Position numbers and translations under genes: made by a program. The notes under the pieces were generated by a model. That model worked only from the letters and a program-made list of their open reading frames with translations, made no database searches and had not been told where the DNA came from. Shown here one piece after another: positions 7,967 to 15,003 of a stretch of 15,205 bases of DNA. The DNA lies in NCBI GenBank assembly GCA_036782755.1, contig DAIPYL010000036.1, positions 1 to 15,205 of the forward strand. Reading direction: 5' to 3'. How positions within the stretch are numbered: the stretch's first letter is position 1; every line of letters starts with the position of its first letter. This DNA is from Jeotgalicoccus sp036782755. GTDB lineage: Bacteria; Bacillota; Bacilli; Staphylococcales; Salinicoccaceae.

Positions 7967-9199
7967 TTATAAATTTAATCCCGGACGTTCGAAAATCAGT
8001 CTGCCGTCGGCAATGACTTTGTATGCATGATTTACACCGTAGTGGTATGGAATGTACTCGTGGTTCGGTGCATCCCAGACAACGATGTTCGCTCTGTCTC
8101 CTGCATCGAGCGTACCGCGGTCGGCGTCAATTGCATGTGCTGCGTTGACCGTGACTGCGTTCCAGATTTCATTCGGTGTCATTTTAAGTTTTAATGCTGC
8201 GATAGCCATAATCATCTGCAGGTTGTCAGTTACACAGCTGCCCGGATTGTAGTCCGTTGCAAGTGAAACTGCACCGCCCTGGTCGATCATGCCGCGTGCA
8301 TCCGCGAACTCATTCTTGCCGAGGTAGAATGTTGTCCCTGGAAGAAGTACGGCGACTGTATTTGAATCTGCAAGCTGGGTTTTACCTTCTTCGCTTGCTG
8401 CAACTAAGTGGTCTGCGCTGATTGCATCCTGTTCAATCGCAAGCTCAAGTCCGCCAAGCGGGTCGATTTCATCTGCATGAATTTTAACTCTGAAGCCTTT
8501 TTCACGTGCCGCTTCCATATACTTTCTTGACTGGTCGACAGAGAATACACCTGTTTCCGTAAAGATATCCGCGAAGTCCGCGTATTCTTTAACTTCGTCC
8601 AGCATATCCGTCATTTCCTGAAGAAACTCTTCCGCTTCTCTGCCTTTTGGAATCGCGTGCGGTCCTAAGAAAGTGTGGCGCATCAGCACAGGGAATTTTT
8701 CTTCAAGTGCTTTTGATACTTTAAGCTGCTTTAATTCGTTTTCACGGTCGAGACCGTAGCCGCTTTTGCTTTCAACAGTTAACACGCCGTGCTGAATCAT
8801 GCGCGTCATGTTAACTGATGCTTTATTTAACAATTCATCGAATGATGCCTTACGAGTCTGTTCAACCGTATTTAGAATACCGCCGCCCTGTTCAAGTATT
8901 GTTAAGTAGTCTACGCCCTGGCGTTTCAGTGACATTTCATGTTCGCGTGATCCACCGTGCACGATATGCGTATGGGGTTCAACGAGAGCAGGGGAAACGA
9001 TTTTGCCTCCAGCATCGATCGTCTCTTTTGCTTCATACTCGTCAGTTTTCGCTCCGGCGTAAACGACTTTTCCGTCTTTAATAACGACAATCGCATCATC
9101 GACGATGTTCAGCTCGTCCATTTCCTTGCCTTTTAACGGTCCCTCAGATTTTTTCGGTAAAATTAATGACTTTATATTTGTGATCATTACATCATTCAT
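7967..9199 (-). CDS. hutI: Imidazolonepropionase
   Basis: HutI hydrolyses 4-imidazolone-5-propionate to N-formimino-L-glutamate, the third step of histidine breakdown. The 410 residues fit this metal-dependent amidohydrolase family. Metal and catalytic residues are visible: His76 and His78 in EPHTHIVHGG, His241 and Glu244 in KIHADEIDPLGG, His264 in SADHLVA, and Asp316 in LATDYNPGS. The start is ATG at 9199, which shares one base with the hutU stop (TAATG). AAGGAG in the last hutU codons lies 8 nt upstream, so translation is probably coupled. It is the last hut gene here; no terminator is visible between it and the serS promoter. Confidence 0.97.
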   Translation of the reverse strand: MNDVMITNIKSLILPKKSEGPLKGKEMDELNIVDDAIVVIKDGKVVYAGAKTDEYEAKETIDAGGKIVSPALVEPHTHIVHGGSREHEMSLKRQGVDYLTILEQGGGILNTVEQTRKASFDELLNKASVNMTRMIQHGVLTVESKSGYGLDRENELKQLKVSKALEEKFPVLMRHTFLGPHAIPKGREAEEFLQEMTDMLDEVKEYADFADIFTETGVFSVDQSRKYMEAAREKGFRVKIHADEIDPLGGLELAIEQDAISADHLVAASEEGKTQLADSNTVAVLLPGTTFYLGKNEFADARGMIDQGGAVSLATDYNPGSCVTDNLQMIMAIAALKLKMTPNEIWNAVTVNAAHAIDADRGTLDAGDRANIVVWDAPNHEYIPYHYGVNHAYKVIADGRLIFERPGLNL

Positions 9200-10857
9200 T
9201 ATTTATTCTCCTTTAACATTGGTATATTGACACCGCGTTCTTTCGCAGTGTTAATTGCGATATCGTATCCTGCGTCTGCGTGTCTGGCTACTCCCATACC
9301 CGGATCTGAAGTTAGTACACGTTCAAGTCTCTTCGCAGCCCGGTCAGTACCGTCCGCAACGACTACCATACCGGCGTGGAGCGAGTAACCCATACCGACA
9401 CCGCCGCCGTGGTGTACGCTGATCCATGAGCCGCCTGCAGCTGTGTTCACGAGAGCATTCAGAATCGCCCAGTCGCCGACTGCATCACTGCCGTCCTTCA
9501 TACTTTCTGTTTCACGGTTCGGACTTGCTACAGAACCGGAATCCAGGTGGTCGCGTCCGATAACAATTGGAGCAGAGATTTCTCCTGATTTAACAAGTTC
9601 GTTCAGTGCAAGACCCATCTTCGCACGTTCTCCGTATCCGAGCCACGCAATTCTTGCCGGAAGACCCTGGAATGCAATCTTTTCTTCTGCCATATCCAGC
9701 CAGCGCATCAGTTTCTCGTTCTCAGGGAAGAGCTCGCGCATTTTCTTATCTGCGACTGCGATATCGTTCGGGTCTCCGCTTAATGCTACAAAACGGAATG
9801 GTCCTTTACCTTCACAAAATAACGGTCTGATGTATGCCGGTACGAAGCCCGGGAAGTCGAATGCATTTTCAACACCTGTATCAAATGCAACCTGACGGAT
9901 GTTGTTACCGTAGTCGAATACAACTGCACCGTTTTTCTGGAACTGAAGCATTGCCTCAACGTGCTTCGCCATCGATGCACTTGAAAGCTTAACGTATTCT
10001 TCCGGATTCTCTTCACGCAGTTTATTTGCCTCTTCAAGTGAGTAGCCTTCAGGTACATAGCCGTTTAACGGGTCGTGTGCAGAAGTCTGGTCAGTCACCA
10101 CGTCAATTTCAAAACCGCGGTTTAAAATTTCATGATGTACTTCAGCAGCATTGCCGATTAAACCAATCGATAACGGTTTGCCTGCATCACGTGCTTCTTC
10201 TGCCAGTTTTAACGCCTCATCAAGTGAATCTGTTTTAACATCCAGGTAGCGTGTGTCGATGCGTTTATCGATTCTTGTTTCATCGACATCTACACAGAGC
10301 GCAACCCCTTCGTTCATCGTTACTGATAACGGCTGAGCGCCGCCCATACCGCCGAGTCCGGCAGTCAGTGTAATCGTACCGCGGAGTGTTCCGTCGTAGT
10401 TCTGGTTTGCAAGTTCTGCGAATGTTTCGTACGTCCCCTGGACAATCCCCTGTGAGCCGATGTAAATCCATGAACCGGCAGTCATCTGCCCGTACATCAT
10501 AAGACCTTTTTTATCGAGTTCATTGAAGTGCTCCCAGTTTGCCCACTTCGGAACAAGCACTGAGTTCGACAATAATACTCTCGGTGCATCTTCATGAGTT
10601 CTGAACACTGCGACAGGTTTACCTGACTGAATCAGCATTGTCTCATCCGCTTCAAGATTTCTTAATGTATTTTCAATCGCTTCAAACGATTCCCAGTTAC
10701 GTGCCGCTTTACCGATACCTCCGTAAACAACTAAATCTTCCGGACGTTCTGCAACTTCCGGATCCAGGTTGTTATATAACATGCGGAGTGCCGCTTCCTG
10801 TTCCCATCCTTTACACTCTAATTCCAAACCAGTTTTTGCAGTAATTTTTCTAGACAT
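9199..10857 (-). CDS. hutU: Urocanate hydratase (urocanase)
   Basis: HutU adds water to urocanate to give imidazolonepropionate, using tightly bound NAD+. The 552 residues are typical. Conserved segments include VYGGIGKAARNWE (44-56), MTAGSWIYIG (125-134), the NAD-binding glycine-rich TAGLGGMGGAQP (165-176), DQTSAHDPLNGY (256-267), and HHGGGVGMGYSLHAGMV (482-498). In the segment FQGLPARIAW (396-405) the residue before Trp is Ala404 (codon GCG), where the urocanase signature as I remember it has Cys (Cys410 in Pseudomonas putida). Start is ATG at 10857 with AAGGGGA upstream. It follows the transporter gene by 12 nt and overlaps hutI by one base. Confidence 0.97.
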   Translation of the reverse strand: MSRKITAKTGLELECKGWEQEAALRMLYNNLDPEVAERPEDLVVYGGIGKAARNWESFEAIENTLRNLEADETMLIQSGKPVAVFRTHEDAPRVLLSNSVLVPKWANWEHFNELDKKGLMMYGQMTAGSWIYIGSQGIVQGTYETFAELANQNYDGTLRGTITLTAGLGGMGGAQPLSVTMNEGVALCVDVDETRIDKRIDTRYLDVKTDSLDEALKLAEEARDAGKPLSIGLIGNAAEVHHEILNRGFEIDVVTDQTSAHDPLNGYVPEGYSLEEANKLREENPEEYVKLSSASMAKHVEAMLQFQKNGAVVFDYGNNIRQVAFDTGVENAFDFPGFVPAYIRPLFCEGKGPFRFVALSGDPNDIAVADKKMRELFPENEKLMRWLDMAEEKIAFQGLPARIAWLGYGERAKMGLALNELVKSGEISAPIVIGRDHLDSGSVASPNRETESMKDGSDAVGDWAILNALVNTAAGGSWISVHHGGGVGMGYSLHAGMVVVADGTDRAAKRLERVLTSDPGMGVARHADAGYDIAINTAKERGVNIPMLKENK

Positions 10858-10869
10858 ATTGTCATCCCC

Positions 10870-12186
10870 TTAAAATATTAATAATGCGATTGGTATTACG
10901 ATTAACAGCGTCAGCACTGTGCGGATAAACCACACAGCAAGCAGCTTCCATACTTGCAGATTTAAACTCGTGCTTAATACCGCAGGAATTAACCCGGATA
11001 AAAAGACGATGGCCGATATCGAACTCACTCCGATGATAAACCGGGTCACAATGTCCGCTTCTGCAACAAGCAGGGCAGGCAGGAACATTTCGACAATCGA
11101 TATCGTTACCGCTTCAGCAATCAGCGGCACATTTTCAAGCGGGAAAATATAGAGAAGCGGGTAGTAAACGTAGGATACCCACGTAATTACATCCGTGTAC
11201 TCAGCTATGATTAAACCGATCAGACCGATTGACAGGACAGACGGTACGACTGAAGCGGTCATCTTCAGCGCTTCGGTAAAGTTCGTCCATATATCCTTAG
11301 GTAACGGACGCGAACTGTGCGACTGCTGCTTCGCTTTATACCATGCATACTCCAGTATGTTTCCCTCGTAATCTTCTTCGGTGATGCTGTTTTTATCGTT
11401 AAAATAAACTTCTTTCTCGTTCCGTATCGGCGGCAGGTAAGTCGTCACCGCCGTCACCAGAAACGTCACAAGCATAACGACGATAAAGAACAGCACCCAG
11501 TAATCCATTAAATCAAGCGTGCGCGCGACAACAACCATAATCGTCACCGACACGGTGGAAAATCCGGTCGCTATAATCAGACCTTCTTTTTTGTTATACA
11601 ATCCTTCTTTATACGTCCTGTTCGTAATCAGCAGCCCGACCGAGTAACTTCCGACAAGAGATGCCATCGCATCCATCGCCGAGCGGCCAGGTGTCTTAAA
11701 CAGCCTTCTCATAACCGGTTCCAGCAGTACCCCGATAAATACAAGGAAGCCGTAGCCGAGAATGAGGCCGAGCGCTGCACCCCCGAGCGGAATTAACAGA
11801 CTCAGGTTAATGGCGAGCGAGTAGTACAGAAACGGTCCCATATTTTCATCGAGTACAAATGCGGGTCCCATATTAAAGACGACCATAATACCGATAAACA
11901 ATCCAAGCACCTTAAAACCGGTGAACAGTATGTTAAATGCACTTTTTTTCCACGTCCTGTTTAAAAACGGAATCAGGGCGCCGGCAAATACAACTGCCAA
12001 TGTATAATACTGAATGTTTTCTCCAAAAATCTTATGAATCACAGTGACGATATGATCGAGCATAATCGATGTCGTTCCGGACATCGTGACCGGTACGAAA
12101 AAGAGAAACAGCCCGATTGCACTGAATACAAAGAAACGCCAGATCTTAAAGCCTTTTTCACGACGCATCTCATTCCGCGAGACCAT
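10870..12186 (-). CDS. YjiH-family membrane transporter (nucleoside-recognition/Gate domain), probably for histidine or urocanate
   Basis: The 438-residue protein has about ten probable membrane helices: around 15-35, 60-75, 87-107, 120-155, 205-222, 228-250, 313-330, 337-350, 385-403 and 415-437. A hydrophilic cytoplasmic-type stretch lies at about 253-305. The GRSAMDAMASLVGSYSVGLLITNR segment (residues 167-190) resembles the Gate domain of YjiH-type proteins. The first ten residues are basic. The start ATG at 12186 has AAAGGGG at 12194-12200, 7 nt upstream. It lies between hutH and hutU, where B. subtilis-like clusters have none and carry the permease HutM elsewhere, so import of histidine or urocanate is a reasonable inference. 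Substrate cannot be read from sequence. Confidence 0.82.
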   Translation of the reverse strand: MVSRNEMRREKGFKIWRFFVFSAIGLFLFFVPVTMSGTTSIMLDHIVTVIHKIFGENIQYYTLAVVFAGALIPFLNRTWKKSAFNILFTGFKVLGLFIGIMVVFNMGPAFVLDENMGPFLYYSLAINLSLLIPLGGAALGLILGYGFLVFIGVLLEPVMRRLFKTPGRSAMDAMASLVGSYSVGLLITNRTYKEGLYNKKEGLIIATGFSTVSVTIMVVVARTLDLMDYWVLFFIVVMLVTFLVTAVTTYLPPIRNEKEVYFNDKNSITEEDYEGNILEYAWYKAKQQSHSSRPLPKDIWTNFTEALKMTASVVPSVLSIGLIGLIIAEYTDVITWVSYVYYPLLYIFPLENVPLIAEAVTISIVEMFLPALLVAEADIVTRFIIGVSSISAIVFLSGLIPAVLSTSLNLQVWKLLAVWFIRTVLTLLIVIPIALLIF

Positions 12187-12336
12187 AACATGACCCCTTT
12201 ACTGAATTCCTCTTAAAACAGCAGCAGCGCAAAACTTCGAAACTTCTGTTTTATAAGCAATTTTCATGATATATGATTCAAGCTTATATAAATTCTGAAT
12301 TTTTAACAAATTCTTAGACGGAAGTTAAAGATTATT
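12187..12336. other. 150-bp gap between hutH and the transporter, with a palindrome and an 8-bp tandem repeat
   Basis: This AT-rich spacer holds a perfect 13-bp palindrome AAATTCTGAATTT (12290-12302). It resembles a CodY box (AATTTTCWGAAAATT) with 5 of 15 mismatches when read over 12289-12303. It also holds a tandem repeat AAAACTTC-GAAACTTC (12231-12246). No convincing promoter with 16-18 bp spacing was found, so it is open whether the downstream genes have their own start or depend on readthrough from hutP-hutH. Confidence 0.4.
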
Positions 12337-13827
12337 TTAATTAACTTCAGTTAATGCACTCGCAAGGTCGTTAATTTCAATGCTGAAATTACGGTCGTGG
12401 TCGATAAAGTCTGCAATCAGGCGGAATTCATCGAACTTTTTGCGTGTTGCAGGAGAAAGTTTATCTTTACCTTTAATTTCTGCTGCCGTCATCGCGATAA
12501 ACAGCTCTGTTGCCACAACGTAGCGTGCGTTATTAATAATGTCTCTCGCATGACGTGCGCCGATTGTTCCCATCGATACGTGGTCTTCCTGATTCGCAGA
12601 AGAGGGGATTGAGTCGACACTTGCCGGATGTGCGAGTGTTTTATTTTCGGATACGAGACTTGCTGCCGCGTACTGTAAAATCATTGCACCCGACTGCAGT
12701 CCTTCTTCCGGGCTTAAGAACGCCGGGAGATCACCGTTTAATGCCGGATTTACGAGACGTTCGATACGGCGTTCGGTAATATTCGCAATTTCAGCCACTC
12801 CGATTTTTAACAGGTCCATTGCAATCGCGATTGGCTGGCCGTGAAAGTTGCCGCCTGAGTAAACTTCATCTTCACCGAAGATTAATGGGTTGTCGTTTGC
12901 TGCATTCATTTCAATTTCCAGCTTATCTTTTACATATTTCAGCGTCTGCAGTGAAGCACCGTGCACCTGCGGAATACATCTGATAGAGTAGCCGTCCTGT
13001 ACGCGCAGTTCACCCTGACGTGTTGTAAGCTCTGAACCCTCCAGATGTTCAAGCATTTTCTCAGCGACATAAATTTGTTCGGGATAACCGCGTGATTCGT
13101 GAATCTGATGGTTATACGCATCTGTAATACCGTTCAGCGCCTGATGAGTCAGCGATGCAATCCATAAGCTGTCTTCCATCAGTTTATCGGCTTCAATGTA
13201 ATTAATAACGCCCTGTGCAGTCATCGGCTGCGTACCGTTAATCAGTGCAAGTCCTTCTTTTGCCTGCAGCGTAATCGACTCAATGCCAAGTGACTCAAGC
13301 ACATCACGCGTATTTCTTCTCTCATCCATAAAAAATACTTCGCCTTCACCGATCAGCGTGAGCGCCATATGGGACAGCGGCGCAAGGTCGCCTGAAGCGC
13401 CGAGTGAACCTTGTTCCGGCACAACCGGGATAATGCGTTTGTTAATATACAGTCTCAGCTGCTCGATTAATTCTCTCGTCACACCCGAATGGCCTTTCAG
13501 CATCGTGTTTAGACGGAAGACCATCATTAACAATGCAACCGGCTGGTCAAACGCCTTACCGACACCACATGCATGTGAACGGATCAGATTCGTCTGCAGA
13601 TCTTCCACTTTCTCTTTTGAAATCAGTACATCACAAAACAGGCCGAAACCTGTCGTAATACCGTAAATGGTTCTGCCCTCATCGATAATATTTTCCACAA
13701 TTCTGCGTGAAGCATCGACGCGTTTATAAGCGTCTTCTGTAATTTCCACCGTGCTTTCGGAATTTCCCAGGAAATCTCTGACCTGTTCAATCGTTAAATT
13801 CTTACCGTTCAATTGTAAAACTGACAT
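12337..13827 (-). CDS. hutH: Histidine ammonia-lyase (histidase)
   Basis: HutH removes ammonia from L-histidine to give urocanate, the first and committing step of the pathway. The product has 496 residues, slightly short of the usual 500-510. The self-processing Ala144-Ser145-Gly146 that becomes the MIO electrophile is intact in GSLGASGDLAPLSHM. YGITTGFG (residues 55-62) holds the active-site Tyr, and EMNAANDNPLIF and SSANQEDHVSMG are the other conserved blocks. The chosen ATG at 13827 (MSVLQLNG) has AGGAGGG just upstream. An in-frame extension 13 codons further upstream would begin inside the terminator's T-run and is rejected. The gene is separated from hutP by an attenuator. Confidence 0.97.
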   Translation of the reverse strand: MSVLQLNGKNLTIEQVRDFLGNSESTVEITEDAYKRVDASRRIVENIIDEGRTIYGITTGFGLFCDVLISKEKVEDLQTNLIRSHACGVGKAFDQPVALLMMVFRLNTMLKGHSGVTRELIEQLRLYINKRIIPVVPEQGSLGASGDLAPLSHMALTLIGEGEVFFMDERRNTRDVLESLGIESITLQAKEGLALINGTQPMTAQGVINYIEADKLMEDSLWIASLTHQALNGITDAYNHQIHESRGYPEQIYVAEKMLEHLEGSELTTRQGELRVQDGYSIRCIPQVHGASLQTLKYVKDKLEIEMNAANDNPLIFGEDEVYSGGNFHGQPIAIAMDLLKIGVAEIANITERRIERLVNPALNGDLPAFLSPEEGLQSGAMILQYAAASLVSENKTLAHPASVDSIPSSANQEDHVSMGTIGARHARDIINNARYVVATELFIAMTAAEIKGKDKLSPATRKKFDEFRLIADFIDHDRNFSIEINDLASALTEVN

Positions 13828-13851
13828 GTTATCCCTCCTGAAATTACGTAC

Positions 13852-13888
13852 AAAAAAAAGACACAAAAATCCCTTAGATTTTTATGTC
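13852..13888 (-). terminator. Attenuator terminator between hutP and hutH, target of HutP antitermination
   Basis: GACACAAAAATC (13860-13871) pairs with GATTTTTATGTC (13877-13888) over 12 positions with one wobble and a 5-nt loop. On the minus strand it is followed by eight T (13852-13859). It lies 24 nt ahead of the hutH start and 37 nt after hutP. In B. subtilis a terminator at the same position is suppressed by HutP with histidine. Confidence 0.92.
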
Positions 13889-13889
13889 C

Positions 13890-13906
13890 CTATCAGCTAA
13901 TGTCTA
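13890..13906 (-). promoter_or_regulatory. HutP RNA-binding site: three UAG triplets with 4-nt spacers
   Basis: In the leader transcript the sequence reads UAG-ACAU-UAG-CUGA-UAG, with triplets at 13906-13904, 13899-13897 and 13892-13890. The exact 7-nt period is the published HutP recognition pattern (UAGNNNNUAGNNNNUAG). It begins 20 nt downstream of the hutP stop codon and ends 1 nt from the terminator stem. Confidence 0.9.
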
Positions 13907-13925
13907 TGACAATATTTATTAAGTT

Positions 13926-14369
13926 TTAAATATGATTAATACCGAGTCCCAAAGCTTCGTGCTCTTTACCTCTGATTGGCGCGCCGATTGTTCCGTAGAA
14001 ACAAACTGCCAGCCATTCGCCTTCATCATCGCTGTCGTATGGATTCCCTCTCACAATAGCGAATCTTAATCCGACAGTACGCATAATTTCCCCGACGCTT
14101 AAATCTCCGCGGGTTACACCCTGAAGTGCTTCCAATATTGCGTGGTATAAAGAATGAGTTTCACGATAAATATTACCATCGATGAGCCCGCCGCGCTTCG
14201 CAGCAGTTTCAACCGAAGAGATGACTTTGCTCAAATCCATTGACCCGACTTTTCCTGTCATCACTTTAAAAGAATTAAAGTGGGGGAGTATGCCGAGTGC
14301 CGTTTCTTCATCAGTCAGTGCAACGAGTGTAGTGAATTTACCAAATTCACGATGTGTACTTTGAGTCAT
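13926..14369 (-). CDS. hutP: HutP, histidine-dependent RNA-binding antiterminator
   Basis: HutP is a hexameric RNA-binding protein that, with L-histidine and Mg2+, binds NAG triplets in the hut leader and stops termination before hutH. The 147 residues are one fewer than B. subtilis HutP (148). Shared blocks are GKVGSMD (39-45), ETAAKRGG (54-61), YRETHSLYHA (68-77), EALQGVTRG (80-88), RTVGLRFAIVRGNPY (97-111) and GTIGAPIRGKEHE (126-138), ending GLGINHI. His72, His76 and His137 correspond, with an offset of one, to the metal ligands His73, His77 and His138 of the B. subtilis protein. The ATG at 14369 is preceded by AGGCAGG. The gene is first in the hut transcript and encodes the regulator of the genes behind it. 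Confidence 0.96.
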   Translation of the reverse strand: MTQSTHREFGKFTTLVALTDEETALGILPHFNSFKVMTGKVGSMDLSKVISSVETAAKRGGLIDGNIYRETHSLYHAILEALQGVTRGDLSVGEIMRTVGLRFAIVRGNPYDSDDEGEWLAVCFYGTIGAPIRGKEHEALGLGINHI

Positions 14370-14402
14370 AATATACCTGCCTAATCACTAATAACTGATT
14401 TC

Positions 14403-14431
14403 ATTATAGCGCTTTCATAAAATAAACACAA
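14403..14431 (-). promoter_or_regulatory. Promoter of the hut operon (hutP)
   Basis: On the minus strand, TTGTGT (14426-14431, 3 of 6 matches) and a perfect TATAAT (14403-14408) are 17 bp apart. Transcription would begin near 14396, leaving about 27 nt before the hutP start codon. Confidence 0.75.
14404..14417 (-). promoter_or_regulatory. cre-like site (CcpA operator) over the hutP -10 box
   Basis: TGAAAGCGCTATAA fits the catabolite-response consensus TGWAANCGNTNWCA at all specified positions but one (A for the C of the final WCA). It overlaps five bases of the -10 hexamer, a position that would block RNA polymerase. Carbon catabolite repression of hut operons by CcpA is established in Bacillus. 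Confidence 0.7.
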
Positions 14432-14452
14432 GATAGGATAATTTATGTAATT

Positions 14453-14467
14453 TATCGATAATCGATA
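14453..14467. promoter_or_regulatory. Perfect 15-bp palindrome between the divergent hutP and DUF2975-HTH genes
   Basis: TATCGAT-A-ATCGATA is a fully symmetric inverted repeat, 22 bp from the hutP -35 on one side and 69 bp from the DUF2975 start codon on the other. It is typical in size and symmetry for a dimeric repressor site. The likely binder is the HTH protein encoded downstream on the plus strand, but this is inference. Confidence 0.5.
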
Positions 14468-14475
14468 TATATTTA

Positions 14476-14504
14476 TTGATTATAAATATAAAAGGTGTTA
14501 AATT
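14476..14504 (+). promoter_or_regulatory. Weak candidate promoter of the DUF2975-HTH pair
   Basis: TTGATT (14476-14481) and TAAATT (14499-14504) are 17 bp apart on the plus strand, each matching 4 of 6 consensus bases. The stretch is very AT-rich, so other pairs could be drawn. The palindrome ends 8 bp upstream of this -35. Confidence 0.35.
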
Positions 14505-14535
14505 TAATTTATAAAATTTGAAAGCAGGAAAAATT

Positions 14536-15003
14536 ATGATTAAAAAAACGTTAGTGCTGCGAATTACGCTGCTGATTACGGCAGCAGTTCTTATATTGTT
14601 TGGATTTTTAATGGGCGTGCAGCTCTTCACATCTGAAAGCGATGTTTTTACAGTTGTTTATATTGCGGTCGGTGTGATTTGGATCGATATGATTTTAGGG
14701 CTGTTTATCGTGTATGCTTTAAATAAACTTTTGACATTAATCGACCGGAACGAAATTTTTTCTGATAAAACGCTCGTTATTATGAGCCGCATTCAGAAAC
14801 TGACACTGGGTATTGCAGTCGCGACAATCGGCCTCATGCCATTCTTCTTTACGATTGCCCAGCTGGATGACGCTCCCGGACTCGTGTTATTCGGAGCAGG
14901 AATAGTATTCATTCCATGTGCGATACACGTACTCGTTGTCGTAATGAAAGAAACACTGTCAAAAGCAGTATCAATCAAACAGGAAAATGAGCTGACAATA
15001 TGA
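14536..15003 (+). CDS. DUF2975-type four-helix membrane protein
   Basis: The 155-residue product is hydrophobic with four probable membrane helices (about residues 8-26, 37-58, 88-107 and 114-137) and short polar links. The family is assigned from its layout and its pairing with a small HTH gene of the YozG type; function is unknown. ATG at 14536 (MIKKTLVLR) is chosen because AGGA at 14526-14529 is 6 nt upstream; an upstream in-frame TTG at 14518 has no ribosome site. Its stop overlaps the next start as ATGA, so the two proteins are probably translated together. It is the only transcription unit pointing rightward here. Confidence 0.85.
   Translation: MIKKTLVLRITLLITAAVLILFGFLMGVQLFTSESDVFTVVYIAVGVIWIDMILGLFIVYALNKLLTLIDRNEIFSDKTLVIMSRIQKLTLGIAVATIGLMPFFFTIAQLDDAPGLVLFGAGIVFIPCAIHVLVVVMKETLSKAVSIKQENELTI

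Noticed and set aside
9443..9895. 150-codon plus-strand open frame inside hutU
   Set aside because: It is antisense to a highly conserved part of hutU and resembles no family; its length follows from hutU codon use.
12321..12348. Terminator after hutH from GAAGTTAA pairing with TTAACTTC
   Set aside because: The 8-bp AT-rich stem has a 12-nt loop, overlaps the last hutH codons and is not followed by a T-run on the minus strand.
13283..13666. 127-codon plus-strand open frame inside hutH
   Set aside because: It is antisense to conserved histidase sequence, including the MIO region, and has no ribosome site.
13828..13866. Upstream extension of hutH by 13 codons
   Set aside because: It would start within the attenuator and its T-run, and the ribosome site AGGAGGG clearly serves the ATG at 13827.
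14415..14630. 71-codon minus-strand open frame over the hutP promoter region
   Set aside because: It is isoleucine-, asparagine- and lysine-rich from AT-rich DNA and overlaps the real promoter and the start of the DUF2975 gene.
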